In this document: positions 17,649 through 27,054 of the stretch, in pieces | How the letters are laid out: every line of letters starts with the position of its first letter | Numbering within the stretch: the first letter of the stretch is position 1 | Assembly: GCA_044426085.1 (NCBI GenBank) | Contig: JAWXUU010000009.1 | Coordinates: 1 to 64,000 of the forward strand | Direction: 5' to 3' | Source: JAWXUU01 sp044426085 | GTDB taxonomy: Bacteria > Bacillota > Clostridia > Christensenellales > CAMQZB01 | Length of the DNA stretch: 64,000 bases | The notes under the pieces: generated by a model | What the model was told of the DNA's origin: nothing | Databases searched by the model: none | The model's input: the letters and a program-made list of their open reading frames with translations, nothing else | Made by a program: the position numbers and the translations under genes

Positions 17649-17866
17649 AAATTAAAAATTAAAAATTAAAAATTAAAAATTGTGGTAAAGCACTCGCGTT
17701 GCTCGTGCATGCTATTATTTAGAAATGACAATAGGAGCTTTACTATATATAAGTAACGCTCCTATTGTCATATCTAATATTGAATGCACAGGGCGAAGCC
17801 CGTGCTTACCACAATTTTTAATTTTTATCGAGCTCGCAGAGCGAAGCCTGTTTTTAATTTTCAATT
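17649..17866. repeat. Full copy of the GTGGTAA inverted-repeat element with companion palindrome
   Basis: The left arm is repeated ATTAAAA then TTGTGGTAAAGCAC with hairpin GCACTCGCGTTGCTCGTGC. The central hairpin is GACAATAGGAGCTTTACT / AGTAACGCTCCTATTGTC. The right arm is GCACAGGGCGAAGCCCGTGC then TTACCACAATTTTTAATT. A copy of GAGCTCGCAGAGCGAAGC follows at about 17831. The gap between the hrcA promoter and the heparinase stop holds nothing else. Confidence 0.9.
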
Positions 17867-17885
17867 GTAAAAATGCTTCGCATTT

Positions 17886-20162
17886 TTACTTGTATTTATC
17901 CACGCAGAGTGAGAAGGTTTTTTCGCCGTTTATGAAATAGAAAAATATATGCATGCCTTGTTCGTCTAGGATTTTGCCGATTTTTGAATATTCGCCTTTC
18001 TTTGTTGGATATAGGCAAGATATGATTGTGTGTTTTTTTGCAGGTTTTGTGTTCATGCTGTAGTGCCAATGTTTTTGTTTGCCTTCTTTTTCCGCTTCTG
18101 CAACGCCGTCGAATTCGTCGGTGATAACAGTGTTTTCAATCCCTGAAGAAACGTGGACAAATTCGCATTCTAGGCAAGCTTTTTCACCTTCGATGTTATA
18201 GAATTCACCTTTTGCTTCGGGTTTATAAAGCGAGTGCAGAAGGAAAGAAACTGTTGCTTCTTTTTCAAGTTCCACCTTATCCACAAGCACGAAATATTTG
18301 TCGTCGACAAAATAGATTTCGCGAGTGTAGTCTTTCAAGTCGGGCACGTTTGGTTTATATGCGTTTGTTGCGTTTTCCACAACGTGTACGTATTTTTCTG
18401 TTTCTTCAACTGATACCACTTCGCCGTTTGAGGCAAGTTGCATTGTTTTATCCATTTCGAAATACTGACTTTCACCGCCGATAAGAAGAACGTTTTTCGA
18501 ATGTGATTTCTTTCTCCAACTTCTGTGGAAAGAGCTGTTGAAGCCGATATAATATCCTGTTTCCACCAAAAGTGGGTCGCCAAATGCGTGGAGATAAAAA
18601 GCGTTTTGGTCGCCGTGGCTGTGAGAAAGCGAGCCATATTTGCTTGATTTTGTTAGGAAATAGATGTGATTTTCAGGATCTGCGATGTCCTTGTGGATTG
18701 CAACCCAGCCAACATCTTTGAACCATTTGACTCTTCTTCCGCCGTCGGGAGTTTTTGAAGGAATTTCCCCGCAGTTTGAAAGGTATAGCATTTCATCGAA
18801 ATAGAAATCCCACCAACCCACATCGAAAAATTCAGTTGAATCATACGTTTCTTTTTTCGCCACTTGCTGAAAATACCACTGATGTTCGCCGTTTCCAGTT
18901 ACCCCCGCAAGTGCACGCACGTTGAATGCTGTTTTAAGCGTTGGCGTGTTGCCAAGGTTTGTTTGGTCGCCAAAAGATGCACGGATTGTGTCGTGTGGCA
19001 GACACATCATTGGGAATTCCGCCGTTTTTTGGAAGAATGGTCTTTTCAGCAAATCTATGCCGGAATAGTTTTTCAAAATATTAAGTGCGTCGATGACAAA
19101 CGCCATGCCTGTTGTCCAATAAAAAGTGCCTTCCGACCAACCGCCATCTTCACCGCCCCATGGGGTGTAGATAACGTTTATGTATTCAGTTGTGTATTTC
19201 AACCACTCTTTCACTTGCTCGTTTTCGCCAAGCATTGCAATTCCGCAAGGGATAAGCACTGATGAAAGCGAACGGATTGCGTGGCTGTCGTAAAGCGAAT
19301 AATCGATTTTGCAGTGTGAAAATACGTGGTCCATGACTTCTTTTGTTCTTATGAACAGTGGTTTATAAACCGCTTCGCGTTGTTCTTTTGTCATGTGGTT
19401 ATAAAGCCAATCGTATCCCCAACCTAGTGTTGCTGTCACTTTGAATGCACATTCGTCGTGGTAGCTTCTTTTTGTTGAGCCGTTCACATCCCATTTTGCG
19501 ATTTCGAGAAGTGAGTTTATCGCTTGGTTGATATATTCCTTATTATCCAAAATTTCACCCGCAATAGCAAGGAATTTGATGTGGTTGAACGCTTCTTGAC
19601 ACTGCAAATAGTTTCCGCGCCAAATATGCATGACACGCACATCGTTTGGATATCTTTGTGGTTCGGAAACAAGTGGCATGCCTATGTATCTTTTTGCTGC
19701 CTTTTCAAAGAATCTATCAAACTTGCAATATGAAGGGTCAGCTTGCACGTTTTTCTTGAAATCTTTGAATCTTTCGCCAGAAAGCCACAATCTTGGATGT
19801 GACATATCTTCATTTTCGAACCTTTCGTTCTCGCTTGGGATTGGCGTTTGCAAAGATGTTTCGTCGATGGTAAAACTTCTTGCTTTGCTGTTGTCATATT
19901 CCCCGCCTGTTATTGTGTATCGCCAGAAATATTCGCCGTTTTCAAAAGTGTTTGATGGCGAAAAGAAGTTGTGCCCGATGTTTTCATATTTATAGACATC
20001 GGTTTGGAAATTTATATCTTTTGAAACTTCGATTGTGTATGGTCCATTTTCCTTGTTGCCCGCAAGCCATGTGAAACGGGGTGGATTTTCAGGTGAAATT
20101 CCGCCGTTTGGTGAGTATCTTATTGTTAGTATTCCGCTGTTTGGCTGATCAAGTTTTCTCAT
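17886..20162 (-). CDS. Heparinase II/III-like polysaccharide lyase family protein
   Basis: This 758-residue protein has a predicted N-terminal DUF4962-type beta-sandwich (NPPRFTWLAG...), an alpha/alpha toroid region (about 170-400) and a C-terminal heparinase II/III beta-sandwich with SLSHSHGDQNAFYLHAFGDP and LLVETGYYIGFNSSFHRSW, the region that holds the catalytic His/Tyr in the family. Such lyases cleave uronic-acid-containing glycans by beta-elimination. There is no signal peptide, so it would act on imported oligosaccharides. It sits 14 bases after argH on the same strand, an unexpected neighbour; substrate unknown. Confidence 0.82.
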   Translation of the reverse strand: MRKLDQPNSGILTIRYSPNGGISPENPPRFTWLAGNKENGPYTIEVSKDINFQTDVYKYENIGHNFFSPSNTFENGEYFWRYTITGGEYDNSKARSFTIDETSLQTPIPSENERFENEDMSHPRLWLSGERFKDFKKNVQADPSYCKFDRFFEKAAKRYIGMPLVSEPQRYPNDVRVMHIWRGNYLQCQEAFNHIKFLAIAGEILDNKEYINQAINSLLEIAKWDVNGSTKRSYHDECAFKVTATLGWGYDWLYNHMTKEQREAVYKPLFIRTKEVMDHVFSHCKIDYSLYDSHAIRSLSSVLIPCGIAMLGENEQVKEWLKYTTEYINVIYTPWGGEDGGWSEGTFYWTTGMAFVIDALNILKNYSGIDLLKRPFFQKTAEFPMMCLPHDTIRASFGDQTNLGNTPTLKTAFNVRALAGVTGNGEHQWYFQQVAKKETYDSTEFFDVGWWDFYFDEMLYLSNCGEIPSKTPDGGRRVKWFKDVGWVAIHKDIADPENHIYFLTKSSKYGSLSHSHGDQNAFYLHAFGDPLLVETGYYIGFNSSFHRSWRKKSHSKNVLLIGGESQYFEMDKTMQLASNGEVVSVEETEKYVHVVENATNAYKPNVPDLKDYTREIYFVDDKYFVLVDKVELEKEATVSFLLHSLYKPEAKGEFYNIEGEKACLECEFVHVSSGIENTVITDEFDGVAEAEKEGKQKHWHYSMNTKPAKKHTIISCLYPTKKGEYSKIGKILDEQGMHIFFYFINGEKTFSLCVDKYK

Positions 20163-20176
20163 ATTTTTCCCTTATA

Positions 20177-21562
20177 TTAAAATTTGAACGCGCTTAGAAA
20201 CTCTCTTGTGTATGCAATTTGCTCGCGAACACACTGCGGAGAAGGAGAGCCCATTGATGTGCGTTTTTTCACGCATTCCATGATGTCTACTGCAATATAG
20301 ATATCATCTTCAAACAGCTCTGATTTCGCCTTATAGACATCCAGTGGAAGTGTGTTCATCGTGTGGTTTGTATCAATGCACTCAGCAACAAGTTCGCCAG
20401 TGATTTTATATGCCGATCTGAATGGCATGCCTTTTTTCACGAGATAATCAGCGCAGTCTGTTGCGTTCACAAAACCTTTTTGAACGGCGGAAAGCATGTT
20501 ATCTTCACGAAGGCGGATTGTTTGCATCATTTGGTCGAAGATTGGCAAGCAGTTTTTCACGGTTTTTACGCTGTCGAAAATGCCTTCTTTATCTTCTTGC
20601 ATATCTTTGTTATAGGCAAGTGGCAAGCCTTTCATCACTGTAAGGATTCCCATAAGATTGCCGTATACCCTGCCTGTTTTTCCACGGATTAGTTCTGGGA
20701 TATCAGGATTTTTCTTTTGTGGCATGATTGAAGAGCCTGTTGAATATGCATCGTCGAGTTCAACAAACTTGAATTCCCAACTGCACCACATGATAACTTC
20801 TTCGGAAAATCTTGAAAGGTGCATCATTATCATTGAAATAGCCGAGCCAAGTTCAATCACGAAATCCCTATCGGAAACGCCGTCGAGTGAGTTTTGCGAT
20901 GGGCGGTCGAAACCAAGCAAGCTTGAAGTTTGGTTTCTATCGATTGGATATGTTGTTCCCGCAAGCGCACAACTGCCAAGTGGGCAGACGTTCATTCTTT
21001 TGTGGCAATCGAAAAGCCTTTCTTTATCGCGCATAAACATTTGTGAATAAGCCATCATAACGTGGGCAAATGTCACGGGTTGGGCGCGTTGAAGATGAGT
21101 GTAGCCTGGCATAACTGTTTCTGTTGTTTTATCCGCAAGGTCGCAAAGCGTTTCAAGAAGGCTTGAAAGCATTTGTGAAATTTCCACTGTTTGGTTTTTC
21201 AAATGCATTCTAAGGTCAAGTGCGACTTGGTCGTTTCTGCTTCTTGAAGTGTGAAGCCTTTTGCCAGCATCGCCGATTCTTGAAGTCAACTCTGCTTCAA
21301 TAAACATGTGAATATCTTCCGCTGTGCTGTCAAATTCAAGCGTGCCATCTTTCAGCTGGGCAAGTATCACAGCAAGTGTTTCCTTTATTTTTTCTGCATC
21401 ATCGCAAGAAATTATGTTGCAATCTGCAAGCATTGTTGCATGAGCAATGCTTCCAGTTATGTCTTCTTCAAACATTTGCGCGTCAAATGAAATTGAAGAG
21501 TTGAAATCGTTTGTTTCTTTAGCAAGAGATTTTTTAAATCTGCCTGACCACATTTTTTCCAT
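20177..21562 (-). CDS. argH: Argininosuccinate lyase
   Basis: The protein has about 461 residues. It splits argininosuccinate into arginine and fumarate, the last step of arginine synthesis. The fumarase-superfamily signature GSSIMPQKKNPDIPELIRG is at about residue 278 and TSRSRNDQVALDLR at about 107. I place the start at MEKMWSGRF because the AAGGATGAC ribosome binding site overlaps the Met three codons upstream. argG is not beside it. It has its own promoter; the heparinase-like gene follows. Confidence 0.95.
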   Translation of the reverse strand: MEKMWSGRFKKSLAKETNDFNSSISFDAQMFEEDITGSIAHATMLADCNIISCDDAEKIKETLAVILAQLKDGTLEFDSTAEDIHMFIEAELTSRIGDAGKRLHTSRSRNDQVALDLRMHLKNQTVEISQMLSSLLETLCDLADKTTETVMPGYTHLQRAQPVTFAHVMMAYSQMFMRDKERLFDCHKRMNVCPLGSCALAGTTYPIDRNQTSSLLGFDRPSQNSLDGVSDRDFVIELGSAISMIMMHLSRFSEEVIMWCSWEFKFVELDDAYSTGSSIMPQKKNPDIPELIRGKTGRVYGNLMGILTVMKGLPLAYNKDMQEDKEGIFDSVKTVKNCLPIFDQMMQTIRLREDNMLSAVQKGFVNATDCADYLVKKGMPFRSAYKITGELVAECIDTNHTMNTLPLDVYKAKSELFEDDIYIAVDIMECVKKRTSMGSPSPQCVREQIAYTREFLSAFKF

Positions 21563-21598
21563 ATTTGTCATCCTTATATTTTTTTGTTGTACTTTTTA

Positions 21599-21627
21599 AT
21601 TATATGACACAAAAGCCGTTATGTCAA
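21599..21627 (-). promoter_or_regulatory. Sigma-A promoter of argH
   Basis: The minus strand reads TTGACA-N17-TATAAT, ending 37 bases before the argH start. It is a near-perfect match to consensus. Confidence 0.85.
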
Positions 21628-21668
21628 TGGAAATCGGATTAAAAATTAGACTCTTTCTTATTAATAAA

Positions 21669-21701
21669 ATAAAACAGACTGAATCAATCAATCTGTTTTA
21701 T
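21669..21701 (-). terminator. Terminator after the MarR gene
   Basis: The stem AAAACAGA / TCTGTTTT with TTTTATT following on the minus strand lies 12 bases past the MarR stop. It separates the exporter operon from the argH promoter. Confidence 0.75.
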
Positions 21702-21712
21702 TTTGTGTGATA

Positions 21713-22171
21713 TTATTTTGTTTTCATTTTGCAAAGCAAGTTGTTGAATTCTTCGATTTCTTCATCAGTCATGTCGGAAAAAACATACTGTGCATGAACT
21801 TTGATTTTTTCTTGAAACATTTCTGCGATAGCTTTGCCCAATGGCGTGATTTGGATTATGTTTTCGTTGTTTTGCACACCTGCCACTTTTTCCACACAGC
21901 CACCTTGCTCAAGCTTTTTGATAGTTTCCGAAACCGCTTGCGAGCTTATATCAAGCATTTTTGCAATGTTGCGTTGGTTGATATTTTCTTCAGCCATCAA
22001 AATTATCAAAGTGCGCCTTGCGTTGCCAGAATATTTTTTTAAATCATCATGACCAGAAAGTTTTTCTTCGCTTTGGTCGAGACTTTCAATTTCTTTGTTC
22101 TTTCTTATTCTGTACTCTTGAATTTGGTTGTTCACGTTGTAGAACTTTGCAAGCACTTGATGTTTTTCCAT
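21713..22171 (-). CDS. MarR-family transcriptional regulator at the end of the ABC exporter operon
   Basis: The protein has 152 residues with a winged helix (INQRNIAKMLDISSQAVSETIKKLEQGGCVEK) followed by a wing and a C-terminal dimerisation helix. It is the third gene of the operon, 9 bases after the second ABC gene; most exporter operons carry the MarR gene first. Two matching palindromes around the operon promoter (25766-25832) are the likely binding sites, suggesting feedback control. The ligand is unknown. Confidence 0.88.
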   Translation of the reverse strand: MEKHQVLAKFYNVNNQIQEYRIRKNKEIESLDQSEEKLSGHDDLKKYSGNARRTLIILMAEENINQRNIAKMLDISSQAVSETIKKLEQGGCVEKVAGVQNNENIIQITPLGKAIAEMFQEKIKVHAQYVFSDMTDEEIEEFNNLLCKMKTK

Positions 22172-22180
22172 ATCTTCCTC

Positions 22181-23998
22181 CTAATCCAAAATTGAAAGAC
22201 CTGTATAAAGATTATAATATTTGCCCTTATTTTCTAGCAATTCTTCGTGGCTTCCTTGTTCGATAATTTCACCTTGTTCAAGCACGATGATTTCGTCGGA
22301 GTTTCTGACTGTTGAAAGGCGATGCGCGATAACAAAGGTTGTTCTTTCGCTTGTGAGGCGGTCTAGCGCTTGTTCGATGTGGCGTTCTGTTCTTGTGTCT
22401 ACTGAGCTTGTCGCTTCATCCAAAACCAAGATTGGCGCTTTTGAAATCGCTGCTCTTGCGATGTTGAGAAGCTGACGTTGACCTTGCGAAAGGTTTCCGC
22501 CGTCGCCATCGAGGATTGTATCGTAACCGTTTTCTAACCTTATGATAAAGCTGTGCGCGTTTGCAGTTTTTGCGGCGCTGATAACTTCTTCATCAGTCGC
22601 GTCAAGTCTGCCGTATCTGATGTTATCGCGTACAGTGCCTGTGAAAAGGTGGGTGTCTTGCAAGACCATTGCCACGTTTTGGCGAAGGAAATCGCGGTTG
22701 TAGTTTTTGATATCTTCGCCATCGATTTTGATTGAGCCCGCGTTGATATCATAGAATCTGTTTATTAGGTTTGTGATTGTTGTTTTGCCCGCACCAGTTG
22801 AGCCAACGAAAGCGATTTTTTGCGACGTTTTTGCCTTGATGGAAATGTTTTTCAACACTAGTTTACCTTCGCGGTATCCAAAATCTACGTTGTCAAATTC
22901 TACATTTCCGACGATTTTTTCAGGAATGATTGCGTTTTCCACATCTTCGATTTCTGCGTTTTGGTCGATTACTTCAAACACGCGTTCTGCACCCGCGAGT
23001 GCTGCGAAAATCGTGTTGATTTGCATGAATATTGCGTTGATTGGTTGAGAAAAGCTTCTTGCATAGTTAACAAAAATTGTGTATCCGCCTACGTCGAAGC
23101 CCGTGAACACGCAAAGCAATCCGCCAACAACTGCTGTTATTGAATAGCTTAGCATTGCAAGACCGCCCATGATTGGACCCATGCAACCGCTTAGCGCTTG
23201 TGCTTTGAAATATTTTTGCGTGTAATCTTCGTTGAAGTTTTCAAATTCTTCAACCGTTTCATCTTCGTGGTTGAAAACTTTGATAACTTTTTGACCTGAA
23301 ACGCGTTCTTCGATAAAGCCGTTCAAATCGCCAATAGCCTTTTGTTGACCCTTATAAAATTTCATACTGCGTTTTGAAACTTGCTTTGATACATAGCTGA
23401 AAAACGGTATTATGATAAGCATAACAAGGGTTAGCATCCAGTTGGTATAGAACATTATTGCAGTTGTTGTTATTATTGTTATAACACCTGAAATAAGTTG
23501 CACGCACGTTGTTGAAAGCATGTTTGAAACTGCGTCCACATCGTTTGTGAATCTGCTCATAAGGTCGCCGTTGTTGTTGCTGTCGAAATATTTGAGTGGC
23601 AATTTTTGAAGTTTCACGAACAAATCTTCACGCATTCTTTCAAGTGAAGACTGTGCGATTTCTATCATTAGTCTTGATTGCATATAGTTTGCAAAGAATG
23701 CAAACAAATATATGACCGCCATTGTTGTAAGGTTTTTGACAAGCGCTGTTGTGCCGGCACTTTCCAATAGTCCGTTTATTATTGGGCGAACCATATATGT
23801 TGCACAGATTGCGAGAACAGAGTTTGCAACGATGAAAAATATTGCAAAACTTATTGCGATTTTGCGTTCTGATAGGTAACCCAAAATTCTCATGATTGTT
23901 TGTTTTGTGTTTTTGAGTTTTGCACGTTCACCTTGCATTCCAGGAGGGCCACCCCTGCCTTGCATTGCACTTTGATGAAATTTACTGTTTTCTGCCAT
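22181..23998 (-). CDS. ABC exporter half-transporter (heterodimer partner B)
   Basis: The protein has 605 residues. A type IV exporter membrane domain with six helices (residues about 40-330) is followed by an ATPase domain with Walker A (GSTGAGKTT), signature LSQGQRQLL, Walker B (ILVLDEATSSVD) and switch His (IAHRLSTV). The N-terminus has a Gly/Pro-rich cytosolic stretch (QGRGGPPGMQGE). It begins one base after its partner and is co-translated with it. The canonical catalytic Glu is present here. Likely a lipid or drug exporter of the LmrCD/BmrCD type; substrate inferred only. Confidence 0.93.
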   Translation of the reverse strand: MAENSKFHQSAMQGRGGPPGMQGERAKLKNTKQTIMRILGYLSERKIAISFAIFFIVANSVLAICATYMVRPIINGLLESAGTTALVKNLTTMAVIYLFAFFANYMQSRLMIEIAQSSLERMREDLFVKLQKLPLKYFDSNNNGDLMSRFTNDVDAVSNMLSTTCVQLISGVITIITTTAIMFYTNWMLTLVMLIIIPFFSYVSKQVSKRSMKFYKGQQKAIGDLNGFIEERVSGQKVIKVFNHEDETVEEFENFNEDYTQKYFKAQALSGCMGPIMGGLAMLSYSITAVVGGLLCVFTGFDVGGYTIFVNYARSFSQPINAIFMQINTIFAALAGAERVFEVIDQNAEIEDVENAIIPEKIVGNVEFDNVDFGYREGKLVLKNISIKAKTSQKIAFVGSTGAGKTTITNLINRFYDINAGSIKIDGEDIKNYNRDFLRQNVAMVLQDTHLFTGTVRDNIRYGRLDATDEEVISAAKTANAHSFIIRLENGYDTILDGDGGNLSQGQRQLLNIARAAISKAPILVLDEATSSVDTRTERHIEQALDRLTSERTTFVIAHRLSTVRNSDEIIVLEQGEIIEQGSHEELLENKGKYYNLYTGLSILD

Positions 23999-23999
23999 A

Positions 24000-25730
24000 T
24001 TATTCCACCCCCTTGCCTGATTGTGAATCGTTGATTTCTTTATAGATAACTGACGTTTTCAAAAGCTGTTCATGCGTGCCCATACTTTCAATTTTACCAT
24101 CGCCCATAACGATAATTTTATCCGCATCGCAAACTGAAGAAATTCTTTGTGCGATGATGATTTTTGTTGCACCTGCAAGTTCGTTTTTCAAGTGATATGT
24201 TATCTTTCTTTCTGTTGCTGTGTCCACCGCACTTGTGGAATCGTCTAGAATCAAAATCTTAGGTTTTTTGAGAAGTGCTCTTGCAATACACAATCTTTGC
24301 TTTTGACCGCCCGAAAGATTCACACCGCCTTGTTCTATCACTGATTGGTATCCGTGCTGTTTATCTTGAACGAATTCTTCGGCAGCTGACCAGTTGCACA
24401 CTTCTTTTATTTCAGATTCTGTGGCACTTTCGTCACCCCAACGCAGATTGCTTTCTATTGTGCCAGAGAAAAGCATGTTGTTTTGCAAGACAACAGAAAC
24501 GCCGTCGCGAAGGTTTTCAATTGAATAGTCGCGAACGTCCACTCCGTCGACAAGAAGACTGCCTTTTGTGACGTCATAAAGCCTTGGGATAAGGTTTACA
24601 AAACTTGTCTTGCCACAGCCAGTTGAGCCGATTATGCCCACCGTTTCGCCCGAGTTGATTTTTACCGAAATATTCGACAAAACATCTTCTTCGTTATTTA
24701 GATAGTATTTGAAACTTACATTTTTGAATTCAATATTGCCCGTTTCAACTTTTTTATCGTTATACTTACTGTTGTTATCGGTGATATCAACTTCTGTTTC
24801 CATAACTTCGGTGATACGCTTTGAAGAAACGATTGCCCTTGAACTTTGCAAGAACACGTTTGCAAACATTGTCACTGATGCAAGAATTTGAGTTAGATAT
24901 GTGATAAATGCAGAAACGTCACCGATTGCAATCTCTCCTGTGCCAAGCAAGTTGCTTGATAGCCACAAAATGAATATAACAGAAAAGTTCACCGCAATTG
25001 TCATAAGTGGAAGTTGCCAAACTGTTATGCGATAAGCTTTTAGACCTGTGTTTTTCAAATCAGCATTGACATCTTTGAAGTTATCTTCTTCGTATTTTTC
25101 GCGAGTTAGTGCTTTTATTACGCGGATGTTTGTTAAAATTTCACGCACTTTTGTGTTTAGCGTGTCGATTTTCACTTGCAATGCACCAAACTTGCTGTAT
25201 GAAAAATACAAAACCAAGAAGATTATCAATGCGAGAACAGGAACAATACAGATGTAAACTGTGGAAATCGTTGGGCTTATCAAATAAGCCATGATGATTG
25301 CACCAAACAGCATTCCTGGGGCACGAAACAACATTCTTAGGCACATAACAACAAATTGTTGAAGTTGTGTTATGTCGTTTGTGAGCCTTGTGACAAGTGA
25401 GCCCGTTGAAAACTTGTCGATGTTTTTAAATGAAAATTTTTGGATTTTTTCAAACAAATCACTTCGCAAATCCCTTGCAAAATATGCCGATGCTTTGCTC
25501 GCACAATAAGATGCACCGCACCCACTTGCTATCGCGCAAAACACGCATGTCACCATTTTTGCCATTATCCATAAAATCGCTTCGCTATCGTTGTTTTCCA
25601 CCCCGATATTGATTATGTTCGCAGAAAGCGTTGGAAGCATGACGTCGCAACCGACTTCAATCAGCATGCAAAGTGGCGAAAGAATGAAAAATATCCAATA
25701 CGGTTTTATGTATTTTGTGTATTTTTTCAT
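24000..25730 (-). CDS. ABC exporter half-transporter (heterodimer partner A)
   Basis: The protein has 576 residues. Six membrane helices (about 15-300) precede an ATPase domain with Walker A (GSTGCGKTS), signature LSGGQKQRL and Walker B ILILDDSTSAVD. The residue after Walker B is Asp rather than Glu, the degenerate site typical of one half of asymmetric heterodimeric exporters. Pairing with the next gene, whose Glu is intact, fits a BmrCD/LmrCD-type pump. First gene of the operon, with a strong promoter carrying MarR-like palindromes. Confidence 0.93.
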   Translation of the reverse strand: MKKYTKYIKPYWIFFILSPLCMLIEVGCDVMLPTLSANIINIGVENNDSEAILWIMAKMVTCVFCAIASGCGASYCASKASAYFARDLRSDLFEKIQKFSFKNIDKFSTGSLVTRLTNDITQLQQFVVMCLRMLFRAPGMLFGAIIMAYLISPTISTVYICIVPVLALIIFLVLYFSYSKFGALQVKIDTLNTKVREILTNIRVIKALTREKYEEDNFKDVNADLKNTGLKAYRITVWQLPLMTIAVNFSVIFILWLSSNLLGTGEIAIGDVSAFITYLTQILASVTMFANVFLQSSRAIVSSKRITEVMETEVDITDNNSKYNDKKVETGNIEFKNVSFKYYLNNEEDVLSNISVKINSGETVGIIGSTGCGKTSFVNLIPRLYDVTKGSLLVDGVDVRDYSIENLRDGVSVVLQNNMLFSGTIESNLRWGDESATESEIKEVCNWSAAEEFVQDKQHGYQSVIEQGGVNLSGGQKQRLCIARALLKKPKILILDDSTSAVDTATERKITYHLKNELAGATKIIIAQRISSVCDADKIIVMGDGKIESMGTHEQLLKTSVIYKEINDSQSGKGVE

Positions 25731-25765
25731 ATTATCTCCTTATTATTACTCTTTTTAAATACTTC

Positions 25766-25832
25766 GGTATCAATGTGTTGAAACCATGATTATTTTAGCA
25801 CTTTGCCACTGCGGTGTCAAGGAATTGATACG
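25766..25832 (-). promoter_or_regulatory. Exporter operon promoter with two candidate MarR operators
   Basis: The promoter TTGACA-N17-TAAAAT is at 25792-25820 on the minus strand. One palindrome, GGTATCAA-N4-TTGAAACC, lies just downstream of the -10 (25766-25785). A second, GGTGTCAA-N4-TTGATACG (25813-25832), overlaps the -35. Both share GGTNTCAA-N4-TTGANAC. Their placement would block RNA polymerase. Confidence 0.75.
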
Positions 25833-25870
25833 GTTGTTTTAAAATATTTAAAAATTAATTTTATACGGAA

Positions 25871-25911
25871 AAAAGGGTTGTATCAAATGTTTAAAATGAT
25901 ACAACCCTTTT
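25871..25911 (-). terminator. Terminator after spoIVB (GGGTTGTATCA hairpin)
   Basis: The perfect stem AAAAGGGTTGTATCA / TGATACAACCCTTTT has an 11-base loop; on the minus strand it is followed by a T run. Closely similar hairpins occur at 57793 and 59171. Confidence 0.8.
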
Positions 25912-25920
25912 CTATATAGT

Positions 25921-26020
25921 AAGCACGAGCAAAGCGAGTGCATTACCACAATTTTTAATTTTTAATTTTTAATTTTTAATTTTCACTTTTCACTTTTCAC
26001 TTTTCACTTTTCACTTTTAA
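25921..26020. repeat. Half-copy of the GTGGTAA element and a CTTTTCA tandem repeat
   Basis: The right arm only: hairpin GCACGAGCAAAGCGAGTGC then ATTACCACAATTTTTAATT, four ATTTTTA units, and then a 9-bp tandem (CACTTTTCA) repeated about four times. No gene is seen from 25731 to 26043. Confidence 0.85.
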
Positions 26021-26043
26021 ATTGCACCGCTTTGCGTTGCCTT

Positions 26044-27054
26044 TCACTCTGCATCCAGCATATTATCGATGAAAATTCCGTAGCCCCTTGTTGGGTCGGC
26101 AACGAAAACGTGGGTTACTGCGCCGATCAGTTTATCGTTTTGCACGATTGGGCTTCCCGACATGCCTTGAACGATTCCGCCAGTTGATTCGAGCAGTCTT
26201 TCGTCGGTGATTTTTATCACCATGCCCTTTTCTGTTTTGTTTTTGCCCATATCTTTTGATACTATTTCACAATCGTAATACTGCGGACTGTTGCCTGAAA
26301 TTGTTGAAAGGATTTGGGCTTTGCCGATTTGGACTTCTTCTTTGGTGGCAGTTTCGAGCAATCTTGATTCTTCATTTAGCCAATTTTTGTTTTGGAACTT
26401 ACCAAAAATTCCACAGCCATTATTTTTCGCGATTTCGCCGTTCAATGTTTTATCTTTTATGAAAACACCTTTCAGTTCTCCCGCTTTGCCACGCACACCT
26501 TTATTCACGCCTAGTATCATAGAACTGCAGATTTCACCACCCGCGATTGGGGCTGGGGTTCTGTTTTTCCAAACGGAAACGGGATGACCAAGACCCGCGA
26601 AACTGCCGTCTTGCTTGATATACGTTATCGTGCCTATCCCTTCGATTTTTTCCCTTGCGTGAATGCCAAGTTTTGTGCCATCTTCACCATGATAAGTCTT
26701 CACCGTTGTTGTTTCACTTTTGCCGTCGCGAAGAAATTCAACCGATACTTCTGCACCCGCTTTTTTCATGGCTTTTCTTAAACTTTCAAGATCTTTAACT
26801 TTCGTTTTGCCAATCTTTTGAATTATATCCCCGTCTTGGAAATTCAAGATTTCTTCTTCACCATTTTCTTTGTGGATTTTGTTTGATTCTTCCGTTTTGG
26901 AAACCACCACGCCGTCTGGTTCTAGTTCTATCCCCACTGTGATACCACCGATATAAACACTTTCGCTTGCAAATGCAATTTGACTGCATCCAAAGCTTGC
27001 TGTGCCCACGATTAAACACAGAAAAATTAACGTTATATTTGCAACTTTTTTCAT
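26044..27054 (-). CDS. spoIVB: SpoIVB peptidase (S55 family), sporulation signalling protease
   Basis: The protein has 336 residues. An N-terminal membrane anchor/signal (residues about 5-30) precedes a PDZ domain (GITVGIELEPDGVVVSK, DIIQKIGKTKVKDLESL) and the S55 serine protease domain. The catalytic Ser lies in GIVQGMSGSPIV and the likely His in FAGLGHPVSV. In Bacillus this forespore protease triggers pro-sigma-K processing. I start at the ATG at 27054, preceded by AAGGGAGGTACTT; a 30-residue upstream extension has no ribosome binding site. The usual next gene spo0A is not present. Confidence 0.93.
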   Translation of the reverse strand: MKKVANITLIFLCLIVGTASFGCSQIAFASESVYIGGITVGIELEPDGVVVSKTEESNKIHKENGEEEILNFQDGDIIQKIGKTKVKDLESLRKAMKKAGAEVSVEFLRDGKSETTTVKTYHGEDGTKLGIHAREKIEGIGTITYIKQDGSFAGLGHPVSVWKNRTPAPIAGGEICSSMILGVNKGVRGKAGELKGVFIKDKTLNGEIAKNNGCGIFGKFQNKNWLNEESRLLETATKEEVQIGKAQILSTISGNSPQYYDCEIVSKDMGKNKTEKGMVIKITDERLLESTGGIVQGMSGSPIVQNDKLIGAVTHVFVADPTRGYGIFIDNMLDAE

